Shown: positions 8,314-17,969, numbered from the stretch's first letter. The stretch is 42,318 bases of DNA from Pseudomonadota bacterium (GCA_023386155.1 JAEWKH010000026.1:1-42318); one strand, 5' to 3'. Made by a program: numbers and translations. Notes: generated from the sequence alone by a model not told the origin.

Positions 8314-8415
8314 ATGCATCTGACGTCGAATCTCGACTGGACGTCCAAGCTCAACATCGCCGCCGTCTGCGTCTCGTTCTCTTTTATCTGCGCTGTTTTC
8401 ACGGGCCTTGTCTGA
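8314..8415 (+). CDS. 33-residue small membrane peptide, unknown function
   Basis: ATG follows the ribosome site GAAAGGGGCAAAG. The product starts MHLTSNLDWTSKLNIAA and continues as one hydrophobic segment (AAVCVSFSFICAVFTGLV), so it is a short N-out or N-in single-span membrane peptide. It is bounded by a nested hairpin upstream and an excellent terminator downstream, the layout of a stand-alone, well-expressed small gene. Codon third positions are mostly G or C, as in the neighbouring genes. No family is recognised. Confidence 0.65.
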   Translation: MHLTSNLDWTSKLNIAAVCVSFSFICAVFTGLV

Positions 8416-8465
8416 GGTTCCCGAGCGTCCCTGCCTGAGGCTGAACACCAATCTCCATCGTTTCG

Positions 8466-8492
8466 ACGCCGCCGCTTCCGGCGGCGTTTTTT
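8466..8492 (+). terminator. Rho-independent terminator of the 33-codon gene
   Basis: Perfect stem ACGCCGCC/GGCGGCGT with a six-base loop followed by six T residues. It ends the short plus-strand transcript; its T-run overlaps the stop region of the convergent 84-residue gene. Confidence 0.9.
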
Positions 8493-8745
8493 ATGTCTCG
8501 GGACAGGGCACTTCCGTGATGCTCCACGACATCACGTTGATCTCCATCCCGCACTGCGCCAGCCTGGGCCCCTCGGCGGTCTTGAGGCAGACCTTCTCCC
8601 CGGGGGCGAACATCCTGCCCTGGGCGCGGCAATAGCAGTCGAGCGGGTTGTGAGCGGGAGCCTGGGCCGTCTGGGGCATCGGCACCTCGTGGGCCAGGGC
8701 CGGGACCGAACCGAGCAGGCCGAGAAAGACAACGACGCTACGCAT
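8491..8745 (-). CDS. Small secreted Cys-containing protein of unknown function
   Basis: 84 residues: signal peptide RSVVVFLGLLGSVPALA, then a ~66-residue mature part with five cysteines (DCYCRAQG, KVCLKT, AQCGM, VPCPE). The CYC and spaced cysteines suggest disulfides or metal binding in the periplasm. A strong GGGAGG ribosome site precedes the ATG. It is convergent with the 33-codon gene and abuts its terminator. The motif order CYCRAQGRMFAPGEKVCL followed by INVMSWS recurs in short alphaproteobacterial exported proteins as far as I recall, but no function is known to me. Confidence 0.78.
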   Translation of the reverse strand: MRSVVVFLGLLGSVPALAHEVPMPQTAQAPAHNPLDCYCRAQGRMFAPGEKVCLKTAEGPRLAQCGMEINVMSWSITEVPCPET

Positions 8746-8894
8746 GGGACGCCTCCCGTGGCATCGGACCTGAAACGAGGTTTCCCCTTTTCAGGATCCA
8801 TCCGAGGCTGATCTTCCGAGCTGGCGCATCGTTGGACGCGCGGGCCGTTTCACGGATGATGCTCATCCCGTCGCGAGGTCGCGTCAAGCGCAGA

Positions 8895-9350
8895 TTAGCG
8901 CCACCTTTCCGTCGCCCGGTCGTCGGCCTCCTTCGCGTCGATCCAGGCGCCGACCGACCCATCCTTAAGATGCTCGCGCTTCCAGAACGGCGCCTGGGTC
9001 TTCAGGTAGTCCATCAGGAAGGAAGCCGCCTCGAAGGCCGCCTGGCGGTGGGCGCTGGCCGTCAGGACGAGGACGATCCCCTCTCCCGGCGCGATCCTGC
9101 CGAAGCGGTGAATGACGGTGACGCCGAGAAGCGGCCAGCGAGCCTGAGCCTGCGCGGCGATGCGGCCGATCTCGGCCTCCGCCATGCCCGGGTAGTGCTC
9201 GAGCTCGAGGGCCGCGAGCCGCCCGCCCTCGTCGCGGCAGAGGCCGGTGAAGGCGACGACGGCCCCGATATCCGCCGTTCCCCCGGTCAGGGCGGCAGTC
9301 TCGGTGGCGGCGTCGAAGGGTTCGGCCTGGATTCGGATCGTTGCGGCCAT
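8895..9350 (-). CDS. moaE: Molybdopterin synthase catalytic subunit MoaE
   Basis: 151 residues. With MoaD thiocarboxylate it inserts two sulfurs into cyclic pyranopterin monophosphate to make molybdopterin, in the cytoplasm. The conserved RFGRIAPGEGIVLV segment, HR near residue 103 and the catalytic-lysine block APFWKRE near residue 122 are present. It is the last gene of uvrC-pgsA-moaD-moaE on minus, 23 bases after moaD, which supports the pairing. Confidence 0.96.
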   Translation of the reverse strand: MAATIRIQAEPFDAATETAALTGGTADIGAVVAFTGLCRDEGGRLAALELEHYPGMAEAEIGRIAAQAQARWPLLGVTVIHRFGRIAPGEGIVLVLTASAHRQAAFEAASFLMDYLKTQAPFWKREHLKDGSVGAWIDAKEADDRATERWR

Positions 9351-9373
9351 GGCGCTCGGCTCCCCTGCGGGAG

Positions 9374-9625
9374 CTAGCCCCCCGTCATCGGCGGGAAGAA
9401 GGCGACTTCCCGCGCCCCCGCGATCCGGGCTTCGGGCTTGACGTGGACCTGGTCGATGGCGGCCCGGACGACGCCCTCGTTCTCGAAGGCGTATTCGTAT
9501 TCCTCGCCCCGGCCCTTCAGCCAGCGCACCAGATCGGCGACCGTCTCGACGCCCTGCGGCAGGGCCACCTGCTCGTCGGTCTTGCCGACCCGTTCGCGAA
9601 CCCAGGCGAAATAGACGAGCTTCAT
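9374..9625 (-). CDS. moaD: Molybdopterin synthase sulfur carrier subunit MoaD
   Basis: 83 residues with ubiquitin-like fold. It ends in the required Gly-Gly (PPMTGG) that is thiocarboxylated to donate sulfur to MoaE. It begins MKLVYFAWVRERVGK, typical of MoaD. The ATG at 9625 lies five bases after the pgsA stop, and a much longer open frame upstream is antisense-style overlap with pgsA rather than coding. Adjacent moaE confirms the assignment. Confidence 0.95.
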   Translation of the reverse strand: MKLVYFAWVRERVGKTDEQVALPQGVETVADLVRWLKGRGEEYEYAFENEGVVRAAIDQVHVKPEARIAGAREVAFFPPMTGG

Positions 9626-9630
9626 ACCCT

Positions 9631-10227
9631 CTACCCTTCGTCCATGAGATGATGGATGCCGTTCTTGAAGTAGTCCCAGCCGGTATAGATCGTCAGGATG
9701 GCGGCGATCCACAGCAGGATCGTGCCGATCAGGATATTGTTGGGCAGCACCGTCTCGCCGGCCGGGCCCGCGATCAGGAAGCCCAGGGCCACGAGCTGGA
9801 GCGTGGTCTTCCACTTGGCGACCCGGCTGACCGGCACGCTGACCTTCAGCTCCGCCAGGAACTCGCGCAGGCCGGAGACGAGGATCTCCCGGCAGAGGAT
9901 GACGATGGCGGCCCAGAGCGCCCATCCCTTGATGGTCCCGTCGGCCACCAGCATGAGCAGGCTCGCGGCCACCAGGAGCTTGTCGGCGATGGGATCGAGC
10001 ATGCGCCCCAGGGCCGATTGCTGGGCGAAGGTGCGTGCCACGTAGCCGTCGAGGTAATCGGTGATCGCCGCCAGGGCGAACACCATGAGGGCCAGCCAGC
10101 GGGACCAATGGTCCTCCGGCCAGAACAGGAGGCCGACCACGGCCGGCACTGCGGCGAGCCGACCGTAGGTCAGCATGTTCGCGAGGTTGAAGGCCTTCGA
10201 GCGGCCCAGGGCGGGAGCGGTCTTCAT
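9631..10227 (-). CDS. pgsA: CDP-diacylglycerol--glycerol-3-phosphate 3-phosphatidyltransferase
   Basis: About 198 residues. It makes phosphatidylglycerol phosphate in the inner membrane. The CDP-alcohol phosphatidyltransferase signature is complete: DYLDGYVAR, eight residues, then GRMLDPIADK, around residues 72-98. Several hydrophobic spans surround it. The frame is open for 58 more codons, but those residues are polar and unlike the family. I chose ATG 10227 (MKTAPALG); ATG 10245 is equally possible since neither has a strong ribosome site. It sits between uvrC and moaD, a common alphaproteobacterial order. Confidence 0.92.
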   Translation of the reverse strand: MKTAPALGRSKAFNLANMLTYGRLAAVPAVVGLLFWPEDHWSRWLALMVFALAAITDYLDGYVARTFAQQSALGRMLDPIADKLLVAASLLMLVADGTIKGWALWAAIVILCREILVSGLREFLAELKVSVPVSRVAKWKTTLQLVALGFLIAGPAGETVLPNNILIGTILLWIAAILTIYTGWDYFKNGIHHLMDEG

Positions 10228-10351
10228 CACAAGGGCAGGAAGCATGAGGACGGGTGGTCCGTCAATCTTACAAACCTTGGTTGCACACCGCCACCATCCA
10301 GCGAACACGGCAATGTGAGAACGGGGCGCTCGCCCCGGCCGATGACCATGC

Positions 10352-12355
10352 CTATCCCCTCTCGTGGAAGAAGTCGTAGACCGCGCGGGCCGTGGCGGCA
10401 TTGACCCCCGGCGCCTTCATCAGGTCCTCCAGGGCCGCGCGCTGGATCGCCTTGACGGTCCCGAAATGGTGCAGGAGCGCCCGCTTGCGGGTCGGCCCGA
10501 TGCCCGGGATCTCGTCGAGCGGGTTCTTCACCAGCTCCCTCTTGCGCTTGGCGCGGTGCGCCCCGATGGCGAAGCGGTGAGCCTCGTCGCGCAGGCGCTG
10601 CACGAAATAGAGCGCGGGATCCCGCGGCGGCATCTTGAAGGGCGGCTCGCCCGGCTTGAAGAAGGTCTCGCGCCCGGCGTCGCGGTCGCGCCCCTTGGCG
10701 ATGCCGATCAGGGCCACGTCGTCCTCGCTCACGCCAACCTCGGCCAGGGCCTGGCGGGCAGCTTCGAGCTGGCCCTTGCCGCCGTCGATCAGGACCAGGT
10801 CGGGCCAGGCGGGGAATACATCGTCGTCGGCCCGCCCGTCCGCATCGGAACCTCGCGGCTCCTCCTTCACCAGACGGGCGAAGCGGCGCTGGAGCATCTC
10901 GCGCATCATGCCGTAATCGTCGCCGGGCTTCAGGTCCTCCGACTTCATGTTGAAGGTGCGGTAATGCTGCTTCATGAAGCCGCCCACGCCCGCCACCACC
11001 ATGGCGCCCACCGCATTGGTGCCCATGATGTGCGAGTTGTCGTAGACCTCCACGCGCCGCGGCGCCTTCGGCAATCCGAAGGCCTGCCCGAGGGACACGA
11101 GGAGCTTCTGCTGGGAGGACGTGTCCGCGAGCCGCCGGCCGAGGGCCTCGCGGGCATTGCGCAGGACGTACTCGATGAGCTGGCGCCGCTCGCCGCGCTG
11201 CGGCGCATGAATCTCGACCCTCGATTCGGCGCGGGTGGAGAGAGCCGCCGCCATCAGCTCGGCATCCTCGATCTCGTGCGACAGCAGGATCAGCCGGGGC
11301 GCCGGCTTGTCGTCGTAGAACTGCGCCACGAACGAACCCAGGACCTCCTCGCGGCTCATGGACTTGTCGGCCTTCGGGAAATAGGCGCGGTTGCCCCAGT
11401 TCTGCCAGTTGCGGAAGAAGAACACCTCGACGCAGAACTGGCCCGCCTGCTCGTCGAGCGCGAAGACATCCGCCTCCTCGACCGACTGGGTGTTGATGCC
11501 CTGCACGCCCTGGATGGCTGACAGCGCGGCCAGGCGGTCGCGGCAGCGGGCCGCGCGCTCGAACTCCAGCTCCTCGGCGGCCTGCTGCATCTCGTCCGTG
11601 ATGCGTTGCTTCACCGCGTTCGACTTGCCCGAAAGGAAGGCGCGCGCCTCGGAGACCAGCTCGGCATAATCCTCGGTCGAAATCTCGTTCGTGCAGGGAC
11701 CCGAGCAACGCTTGATCTGGAACAGCAGGCAGGGCCGCGTGCGGTTCTCGTAGTAGCTGTCGTTGCAGGAGCGCAGCAGGAAGGCGCGCTGCAGCGCGTT
11801 GATGGTGCGGTTCACCGCCCAGACGCTGGCGAAGGGGCCGTAGTAATCGCCCTTGCGCTTCCTCGCGCCGCGATGCTTCACGAGCTGGGGCGCCTCGTGA
11901 TCGGCGGTGAGCAGGATGTAGGGCAGCGACTTGTCGTCCCGCAGGAGCACGTTGTAGCGGGGCTTGAGCTGCTTGATGAGGTTGGCCTCGAGCAGCAGCG
12001 CCTCGGTTTCCGTCGCCGTGGTGACGAACTCCATCGAGGTGGTTTCGCCGATCATGCGGGCGATGCGGTTGGAATGCGCCTGGCCCCGCGCATAGGAGCC
12101 GACGCGGTTCTTCAGGCTCTTCGCCTTGCCGACATAGAGCACGTCGCCCTTGGCATCGAGCATGCGGTAGACGCCGGGCGCATTGGGCAGGGTCGTCCAG
12201 AAATGCCGGATGACCTCGGTGCCGCGCTGGACCGAGCCCGGATGGGCGTCCAGGTCGAACTCGACATCCGAGCCGCTCTCGACGGCGACGACCTCATCGT
12301 CCTCCTCGTTGTCCAGGATATCCGGCGGAACGTCATTGGTGGTGTTGCGACTCAT
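10352..12355 (-). CDS. uvrC: Excinuclease ABC subunit C
   Basis: 667 residues. It makes both incisions around bulky DNA lesions in nucleotide excision repair with UvrA and UvrB. The N-terminal ~50 residues are an acidic extension (DNEEDDEVV). The GIY-YIG nuclease follows near residue 58 (APGVYRMLD, LYVGKAKSLKNR), then the Cys cluster and UVR motif (residues ~190-285). The RNase H-like C-terminal nuclease (YDNSHIMGTNAV, LVLIDGGKGQL) and a terminal helix-hairpin-helix (IPGIGPTRKRALL) complete it. All catalytic segments are present. It heads the group with pgsA, moaD and moaE. Confidence 0.97.
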   Translation of the reverse strand: MSRNTTNDVPPDILDNEEDDEVVAVESGSDVEFDLDAHPGSVQRGTEVIRHFWTTLPNAPGVYRMLDAKGDVLYVGKAKSLKNRVGSYARGQAHSNRIARMIGETTSMEFVTTATETEALLLEANLIKQLKPRYNVLLRDDKSLPYILLTADHEAPQLVKHRGARKRKGDYYGPFASVWAVNRTINALQRAFLLRSCNDSYYENRTRPCLLFQIKRCSGPCTNEISTEDYAELVSEARAFLSGKSNAVKQRITDEMQQAAEELEFERAARCRDRLAALSAIQGVQGINTQSVEEADVFALDEQAGQFCVEVFFFRNWQNWGNRAYFPKADKSMSREEVLGSFVAQFYDDKPAPRLILLSHEIEDAELMAAALSTRAESRVEIHAPQRGERRQLIEYVLRNAREALGRRLADTSSQQKLLVSLGQAFGLPKAPRRVEVYDNSHIMGTNAVGAMVVAGVGGFMKQHYRTFNMKSEDLKPGDDYGMMREMLQRRFARLVKEEPRGSDADGRADDDVFPAWPDLVLIDGGKGQLEAARQALAEVGVSEDDVALIGIAKGRDRDAGRETFFKPGEPPFKMPPRDPALYFVQRLRDEAHRFAIGAHRAKRKRELVKNPLDEIPGIGPTRKRALLHHFGTVKAIQRAALEDLMKAPGVNAATARAVYDFFHERG

Positions 12356-12466
12356 GAGGGAGATTTAAGCGCTCGGGACTCGCGTGGAAAGTCTCGCCGG
12401 CGAACTGGCGCAGGCCCTCGGTTCGGTCTAAACGGCTAAGCTCTCAAGGGATCTGGGGAGCCGGTC

Positions 12467-13627
12467 ATGCGCCTGTCGATCGTCACATCAGCCGTCGTTG
12501 CGGCCCTGGTGGGGTTCGGCAGCACGATCGCCATCATCATCGCGGCCGCCCAGGCGGTCGGGGCCGACACGGCACAGACCTCGTCCTGGGTGGCCGCCCT
12601 GTGCCTGGCCACGGCGGCCATCAGCGGCATCCTGAGCTTCCATTACCGCATGCCCGTCGTCGCCGCCTGGTCGACCCCGGGCGCAGCCCTCATCGCGGCC
12701 TCCACGGGGATCTCCATCCATGCGGCGGTGGGCGCCTTCATCCTGGCCGGCTGCCTGATCGTGCTGGCCGGGTTCGTGAAGCCGTTCGGGCGGCTGATCG
12801 AGCGCATCCCCACCCCCATCGCGGCCGCGATGCTGGCCGGCATCCTGCTTCAGTTCGTCGTCGGGGTCTTCCAGAGCGCCCAGGGGGCGCCCGGTCTCGT
12901 CCTGCCGCTGGTCGGGATCTTCCTGGTGGTCCGCCTGTTCAATCCGGCGCTCGCCGTGCTGGCGGTGCTCTTCGTCGGGCTGGGCCTCGCCTTCGGCGGC
13001 GGGATGGCCCGGCCGCTCGCGTCCGATCTCAGCCTGTCGACCCTCACCTTCATCGCGCCCGCCTGGGACCTCACGAGCCTGATCGGCCTCGGCCTGCCCC
13101 TGTTCCTGGTGACCATGGCGTCTCAGAACCTGCCGGGCCTGGCCGTGCTCAAGGCCTCCGGCTACGAGCCGCCCTCCGGCCCGATCCTCGCCGTGACAGG
13201 GATCGCCTCGATCGTGACCGCCTTCTTCGGCGCCCATACCAGCAACCTCGCGGCGATCTCGGCCGCGATCTGCACCGGACCCGACACCCATCCCGACCCT
13301 AAGAAGCGCTGGACGGTCGGCCTGTTCTATTGCCTGAACTACCTGATCATCGCCGCCTTCAGCGCCGCCCTCATCGGCCTCATCGCCGCGCTCCCGCCGG
13401 AGCTCATCAAGACCGTCGCGGGCCTGGCCCTGATGGGCGCCTTCATGGGCGCCCTGGGATCCGCCCTCTCGGAGGATTCCAGGCGCTTTCCGGCCATCGT
13501 CACGCTCGTGGTCACGGCCTCCGGGCTCACCCTTTTCGGCGTCGGCTCGGCCTTCTGGGGCCTGGTCGCGGGCCTCGTCACCCTGGGCCTGGACGCCCTC
13601 GCCCTCGGATTGCGCCGGCGCGGCTGA
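12467..13627 (+). CDS. benE: Benzoate/H+ symporter BenE family transporter
   Basis: A 386-residue inner-membrane protein that is hydrophobic throughout, with about eleven to twelve predicted spans. Family features include the N-terminal VGFGSTIAIIIAAAQAVGA, the AAWSTPGAALIAAS block and a central QNLPGLAVLKASGY segment typical of BenE. BenE family members import benzoate with protons. There are no aromatic degradation genes nearby, so the substrate here is not confirmed. A GGGGAG ribosome site sits seven bases before the ATG. Upstream uvrC is divergent with about 110 bases between. Confidence 0.9.
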   Translation: MRLSIVTSAVVAALVGFGSTIAIIIAAAQAVGADTAQTSSWVAALCLATAAISGILSFHYRMPVVAAWSTPGAALIAASTGISIHAAVGAFILAGCLIVLAGFVKPFGRLIERIPTPIAAAMLAGILLQFVVGVFQSAQGAPGLVLPLVGIFLVVRLFNPALAVLAVLFVGLGLAFGGGMARPLASDLSLSTLTFIAPAWDLTSLIGLGLPLFLVTMASQNLPGLAVLKASGYEPPSGPILAVTGIASIVTAFFGAHTSNLAAISAAICTGPDTHPDPKKRWTVGLFYCLNYLIIAAFSAALIGLIAALPPELIKTVAGLALMGAFMGALGSALSEDSRRFPAIVTLVVTASGLTLFGVGSAFWGLVAGLVTLGLDALALGLRRRG

Positions 13628-13689
13628 TCTGGACGGCGGGCTCCGTTAAGCTTAAAACTTCGTTACGAAGAACGAGAGCGGGGGGCCTC

Positions 13690-14223
13690 ATGGCCGGGAT
13701 GAAGCATGCGGGACGGCTTGTCGCCCTGGCCCTGACAGCGGCTCTGGGCGCCTGCCAGGGCGGGTTCAGCGGATCGCCGGAAGGGGTGCCGGTGGCCCTG
13801 GAGAGCATCGACGGCGCCCCGCCCCCCATCCGCACGGCCCTCGTCGACGAACTCAGCAGCGCCGCGACCGACCGCAAGGTCGAGCTCGTCGGCGCCAGCG
13901 CCCAGGCGCGCTACCGGGTCCGCGGCTACCTGTCGACCTCGACCGAAGACGGGGAAACCAAGGTGGCCTATGTCTGGGACGTGTTCGATGCCCAGAAGCG
14001 CCGGGCCAAGCGCCTGGCCGGATCGAGCCCCGTTCCCGCCTCCTCCATCTCGGATCTCGACAAGGCGACTCTCGCGAAGCTGGCGCAGGCCAGCATGGAC
14101 GAGATCGCCGAGTTCCTGACGGCTGCGAAGTCCGAAACCGGCTTCGAGACGCCGGCCGCGCCCGACGCACCCATTCAAACGGCTGAGGTCTCAGGCGAAG
14201 AACCCCCTGTCGCGATGCAGTGA
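13690..14223 (+). CDS. Putative lipoprotein of unknown function
   Basis: 177 residues with a signal peptide ending in lipobox LGAC (Cys near residue 22). The mature part includes residues predicting a small mixed alpha/beta domain (PPIRTALVDELSSAA, YRVRGYLSTSTEDGETKVAYVWDVFDAQKRRAKRLAG), followed by a ~35-residue acidic, Pro/Ala-rich tail. The domain resembles short periplasmic lipoproteins in Methylobacterium relatives, but I cannot name a family. ATG 13690 is used; ATG 13699 is an alternative in the same frame. It is followed by a small hairpin (14232-14250) without a T-run. Confidence 0.78.
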   Translation: MAGMKHAGRLVALALTAALGACQGGFSGSPEGVPVALESIDGAPPPIRTALVDELSSAATDRKVELVGASAQARYRVRGYLSTSTEDGETKVAYVWDVFDAQKRRAKRLAGSSPVPASSISDLDKATLAKLAQASMDEIAEFLTAAKSETGFETPAAPDAPIQTAEVSGEEPPVAMQ

Positions 14224-14377
14224 CTGCATGGCGGCAAGCCAAACTTGCCGTGCAATCCAAGTCTTCCATGTATTGTGACGGCCTCGTATCGCTGCTAAGA
14301 GCCTTGCGCCCGGCCGTGCAGGGATCATGGCGTTCTGCAGCGGGTGTTATCGGTCACTCGAAGCCAAAGTTGCTTGC

Positions 14378-15310
<933 letters not shown>

Positions 15311-15427
15311 CGGCCCGCGGCCCTTCGGTTGGGCTGCGGCCGCCCAACCTGTTGCCTTCCAAGGCGCTTTCCCCTATAAGCCGCCTCGCGCCCGCTCGAC
15401 ACCCTTGGAGGCACGGGCGCGGACCTC

Positions 15428-15457
15428 ATGGCCGCCTTAAGGCGGCCATCGGTTTTT
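15428..15457 (+). terminator. Terminator after prs, or leader hairpin of rplY
   Basis: Perfect nine-bp stem ATGGCCGCC/GGCGGCCAT with TTAA loop, then CGG and five T residues. It ends 25 bases before the rplY start. This is compatible with termination of prs, or with attenuation of L25 synthesis if the rplY promoter lies upstream. Confidence 0.8.
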
Positions 15458-15482
15458 CAACCCAATTCAAAGGACCACGACC

Positions 15483-16103
15483 ATGAGCGATATCAAGCAG
15501 ATCAAGGCCGTGGCGCGCGACCGGGCCGGCAAGGGGGCCGCCCGGGCCGTTCGTCGCCAAGGCCAAGTTCCCGCCGTCATCTACGGAGCCGGCCAGCCGG
15601 CCCAGGCGATCGCCCTCGACTTCAACCAGACGAAGCAGCTGATCTTCGCCGGTCACTTCCTGACCACGATCTTCGAGATCGACGTGGACGGCAAGAAGAC
15701 CCGCGCGATCCCGCGCGACTACCAGCTCGACCCGGTGAAGGACTTCCCCGTCCATGTCGACTTCCTGCGCCTTGCGCAGGGTCAGGCGATCAAGGTCGTG
15801 GTGCCGGTCCACGTGGTCGGCCAGGAGAAGAGCCCGGGCCTGAAGCGCGGCGGCGCTCTCCAGATCGTCGAGCACTCGGTGGAGCTTCTCGTTCCGTCCG
15901 ACGCGATCCCGGACTATATCGAGGCTTCCGTCGATGGTCTCGACATCGGCTCCTCCGTTCACCTGAACGACATCGCCCTGCCGAAGGGCGCAAAGGCCAC
16001 CTCCACTGAGAACGTGACCCTCGTCACCGTCGTGGCCCCGACCGGTCTGACGGAAACGGATGCGGCTCCGGCGGCGGCTGCCGAAGCCACCCCCGCGGCC
16101 TAA
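15483..16103 (+). CDS. rplY: 50S ribosomal protein L25 / general stress protein Ctc
   Basis: 206 residues, the long CTC form. It has an N-terminal 5S rRNA-binding domain (residues ~1-95, with RAGKGAARAVRRQGQVPAVIYG) and a C-terminal TL5/CTC beta domain (residues ~100-190) with an alanine-rich tail. It binds 5S rRNA in the large ribosomal subunit. It lies between prs and pth, the usual order prs-rplY-pth-ychF in many proteobacteria. Confidence 0.95.
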   Translation: MSDIKQIKAVARDRAGKGAARAVRRQGQVPAVIYGAGQPAQAIALDFNQTKQLIFAGHFLTTIFEIDVDGKKTRAIPRDYQLDPVKDFPVHVDFLRLAQGQAIKVVVPVHVVGQEKSPGLKRGGALQIVEHSVELLVPSDAIPDYIEASVDGLDIGSSVHLNDIALPKGAKATSTENVTLVTVVAPTGLTETDAAPAAAAEATPAA

Positions 16104-16141
16104 GACGTCCTCGGGCGTTTCAAGCCCATCGACCGGCTTTC

Positions 16142-16172
16142 AACGCTCCGACCGCAAGGCCGGAGCGTTTCA
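16142..16172 (+). terminator. Probable terminator after rplY
   Basis: Stem AACGCTCCG/CGGAGCGTT around a ten-base loop, followed by a short run of T residues. The T-run is weak, so partial read-through into pth, 20 bases on, is likely. Confidence 0.6.
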
Positions 16173-16191
16173 CTATGAGCAGGACCAAGCG

Positions 16192-16815
16192 ATGCGCCTC
16201 TTCGTCGGCCTCGGCAATCCGGGATCCCGCTACGCCAGGAACCGCCACAATATCGGTTTCATGGCCGTGGACGAGATCGCGCGCATGCACAATGCCGGGC
16301 CCTGGCGCAAGCGGTTCCATGCAGAGGCCGCCGACGCGGTGATCGGCGGGGAGAAGGTCCTGCTGCTCAAGCCGCAGACCTACATGAACCTGTCGGGCCA
16401 GGCCGTCGGGGAGGCGCAGAACTTCTTCAAGATCCCCCTGCACGACGTGACGGTCTTCTACGACGAGCTCGATCTTCCGCCCGCCAAGATGCGCGTGAAG
16501 ATCGGCGGCGGTAATGCCGGCCATAACGGCCTGCGCTCGATCTCGGCCCATTGCGGCAACGAGTATCGGCGCGTTCGCCTCGGCATCGGCCACCCCGGCC
16601 ACAAGGCGCTGGTGCAGAACCATGTGCTGGGGGATTTCGGCAAAAGCGAAGGGGCCTGGGTCGACGACCTGTGCCGGATCATCGCGGACAACGCCGCCCT
16701 CCTCGCCAAGGGTGAGGACGGCAGCTTTCAGAACAAGGTCCACCTCGCCATGGAGGCGAGAGGCTGGACGGACGTGAAGCGGCCCGGAGAACGGGCTCAA
16801 GAGAACAAGGAGTGA
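16192..16815 (+). CDS. pth: Peptidyl-tRNA hydrolase
   Basis: 207 residues. It recycles peptidyl-tRNA dropped by stalled ribosomes. It begins MRLFVGLGNPG, as the family does. The catalytic histidine lies in RNRHNIGF near residue 20, the KPQTYMNLSGQAV block near residue 62, and GGGNAGHNGLRSI near residue 108. The frame extends 44 codons upstream across the rplY 3' region, which is not coding. ychF starts four bases after its stop. Confidence 0.97.
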   Translation: MRLFVGLGNPGSRYARNRHNIGFMAVDEIARMHNAGPWRKRFHAEAADAVIGGEKVLLLKPQTYMNLSGQAVGEAQNFFKIPLHDVTVFYDELDLPPAKMRVKIGGGNAGHNGLRSISAHCGNEYRRVRLGIGHPGHKALVQNHVLGDFGKSEGAWVDDLCRIIADNAALLAKGEDGSFQNKVHLAMEARGWTDVKRPGERAQENKE

Positions 16816-16819
16816 GGCC

Positions 16820-17917
16820 ATGGGCTTCAAGATGGGCATCGTCGGCCTGCCGAACGTGGGCAAGTCCACCCTCTTCAATGCGCTGACGCAGACCGCGGCC
16901 GCGCAGGCTGCGAACTATCCGTTCTGCACCATCGAGCCGAATGTGGGCGACGTGGCGGTGCCGGACGAGCGGCTCGACCAGCTCGCCGCGATTGCCGGGT
17001 CCGGCCAGATCATCCCGACCCGCCTCACCTTCGTGGACATCGCCGGCCTGGTGCGCGGCGCGTCCCGGGGCGAGGGCCTCGGCAACCAGTTCCTCGCCAA
17101 TATCCGCGAAGTCGACGCCATCGCCCATGTGGTGCGCTGCTTCGAGGATACGGACATCACCCATGTCGAGGGCAAGATCGATCCCATCGCCGATATCGAG
17201 ACCATCGAGACCGAGCTGATGCTGGCCGACCTCGACAGCCTCGAGAAGCGCGTCACCGCGCTCGAGAAGAAGGCCAAGGGCAACGACAAGGAAGCCAAGG
17301 AGACCCTCGACCTCGTCAACCGCTGCCTGCCGCTCCTGCGCGACGGCAAGCCCGCCCGCCTGGTGGAGCGGAAGACCGAGGAGGAGCGCCTGTTCCAGAT
17401 GCTCGGCCTCCTCTCCTCCAAGCCCGTGCTCTACGTCTGCAACGTGGAAGAGGCCTCCGCCGACAAGGGCAACGCGTTCTCGGCCAAGGTGTTCGAGCGG
17501 GCGAAGGAAGAAGGCGCCAAGGCGGTCGTCGTCTCGGCCAAGATCGAGAGCGAGATCGCGGTTCTGCCGCCCGAGGAGCAGACGGACTATCTCGAGGCCG
17601 TGGGCCTCGACGAACCCGGCCTCAACCGCGTCATCCGCGCCGGCTACGACCTTCTCGGCCTGATCACCTACTTCACCGTCGGCCCGAAGGAGGCCCGCGC
17701 CTGGACGATCACCAGGGGCACCAAGGCGCCCGCCGCCGCCGGCGTGATCCACACCGATTTCGAGAAGGGCTTCATCCGGGCCGAGACCATCGCCTATGCG
17801 GACTACACCGCGCTCAAGGGCGAGGCCGGAGCGCGCGATGCGGGCAAGCTGCGGCTGGAAGGCAAGGAATACACGGTGCAGGACGGCGACGTGATGCACT
17901 TCCGGTTCAATACCTGA
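16820..17917 (+). CDS. ychF: Redox-responsive ATPase YchF (Obg family)
   Basis: 365 residues. YchF/OLA1 is an Obg-family P-loop protein that prefers ATP and binds ribosomes; it modulates the response to oxidative stress. P-loop GLPNVGKST sits at residues ~8-16 and the G3 region DIAGLVRGAS near residue 73. A coiled-coil insert (EKRVTALEKKAKGNDKEAKE) spans ~140-165, and a C-terminal TGS domain ends VQDGDVMHFRFNT. The start directly follows pth with an AAGGAG ribosome site overlapping the pth end. Confidence 0.97.
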   Translation: MGFKMGIVGLPNVGKSTLFNALTQTAAAQAANYPFCTIEPNVGDVAVPDERLDQLAAIAGSGQIIPTRLTFVDIAGLVRGASRGEGLGNQFLANIREVDAIAHVVRCFEDTDITHVEGKIDPIADIETIETELMLADLDSLEKRVTALEKKAKGNDKEAKETLDLVNRCLPLLRDGKPARLVERKTEEERLFQMLGLLSSKPVLYVCNVEEASADKGNAFSAKVFERAKEEGAKAVVVSAKIESEIAVLPPEEQTDYLEAVGLDEPGLNRVIRAGYDLLGLITYFTVGPKEARAWTITRGTKAPAAAGVIHTDFEKGFIRAETIAYADYTALKGEAGARDAGKLRLEGKEYTVQDGDVMHFRFNT

Positions 17918-17969
17918 CGGAATCCTGAACGCAGGCTTTTTCATCCGTTCAGGAGCGCTGTGCGAAAAG

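Noticed and set aside
13646..13670. Palindromes TTAAGCTTAA and CTTCG-TTA-CGAAG before the lipoprotein gene
   Set aside because: Too short to separate from chance; no related copy seen in the window.
14232..14250. Hairpin CGGCAAG/CTTGCCG after the lipoprotein gene
   Set aside because: No T-run follows, so not called as a terminator.
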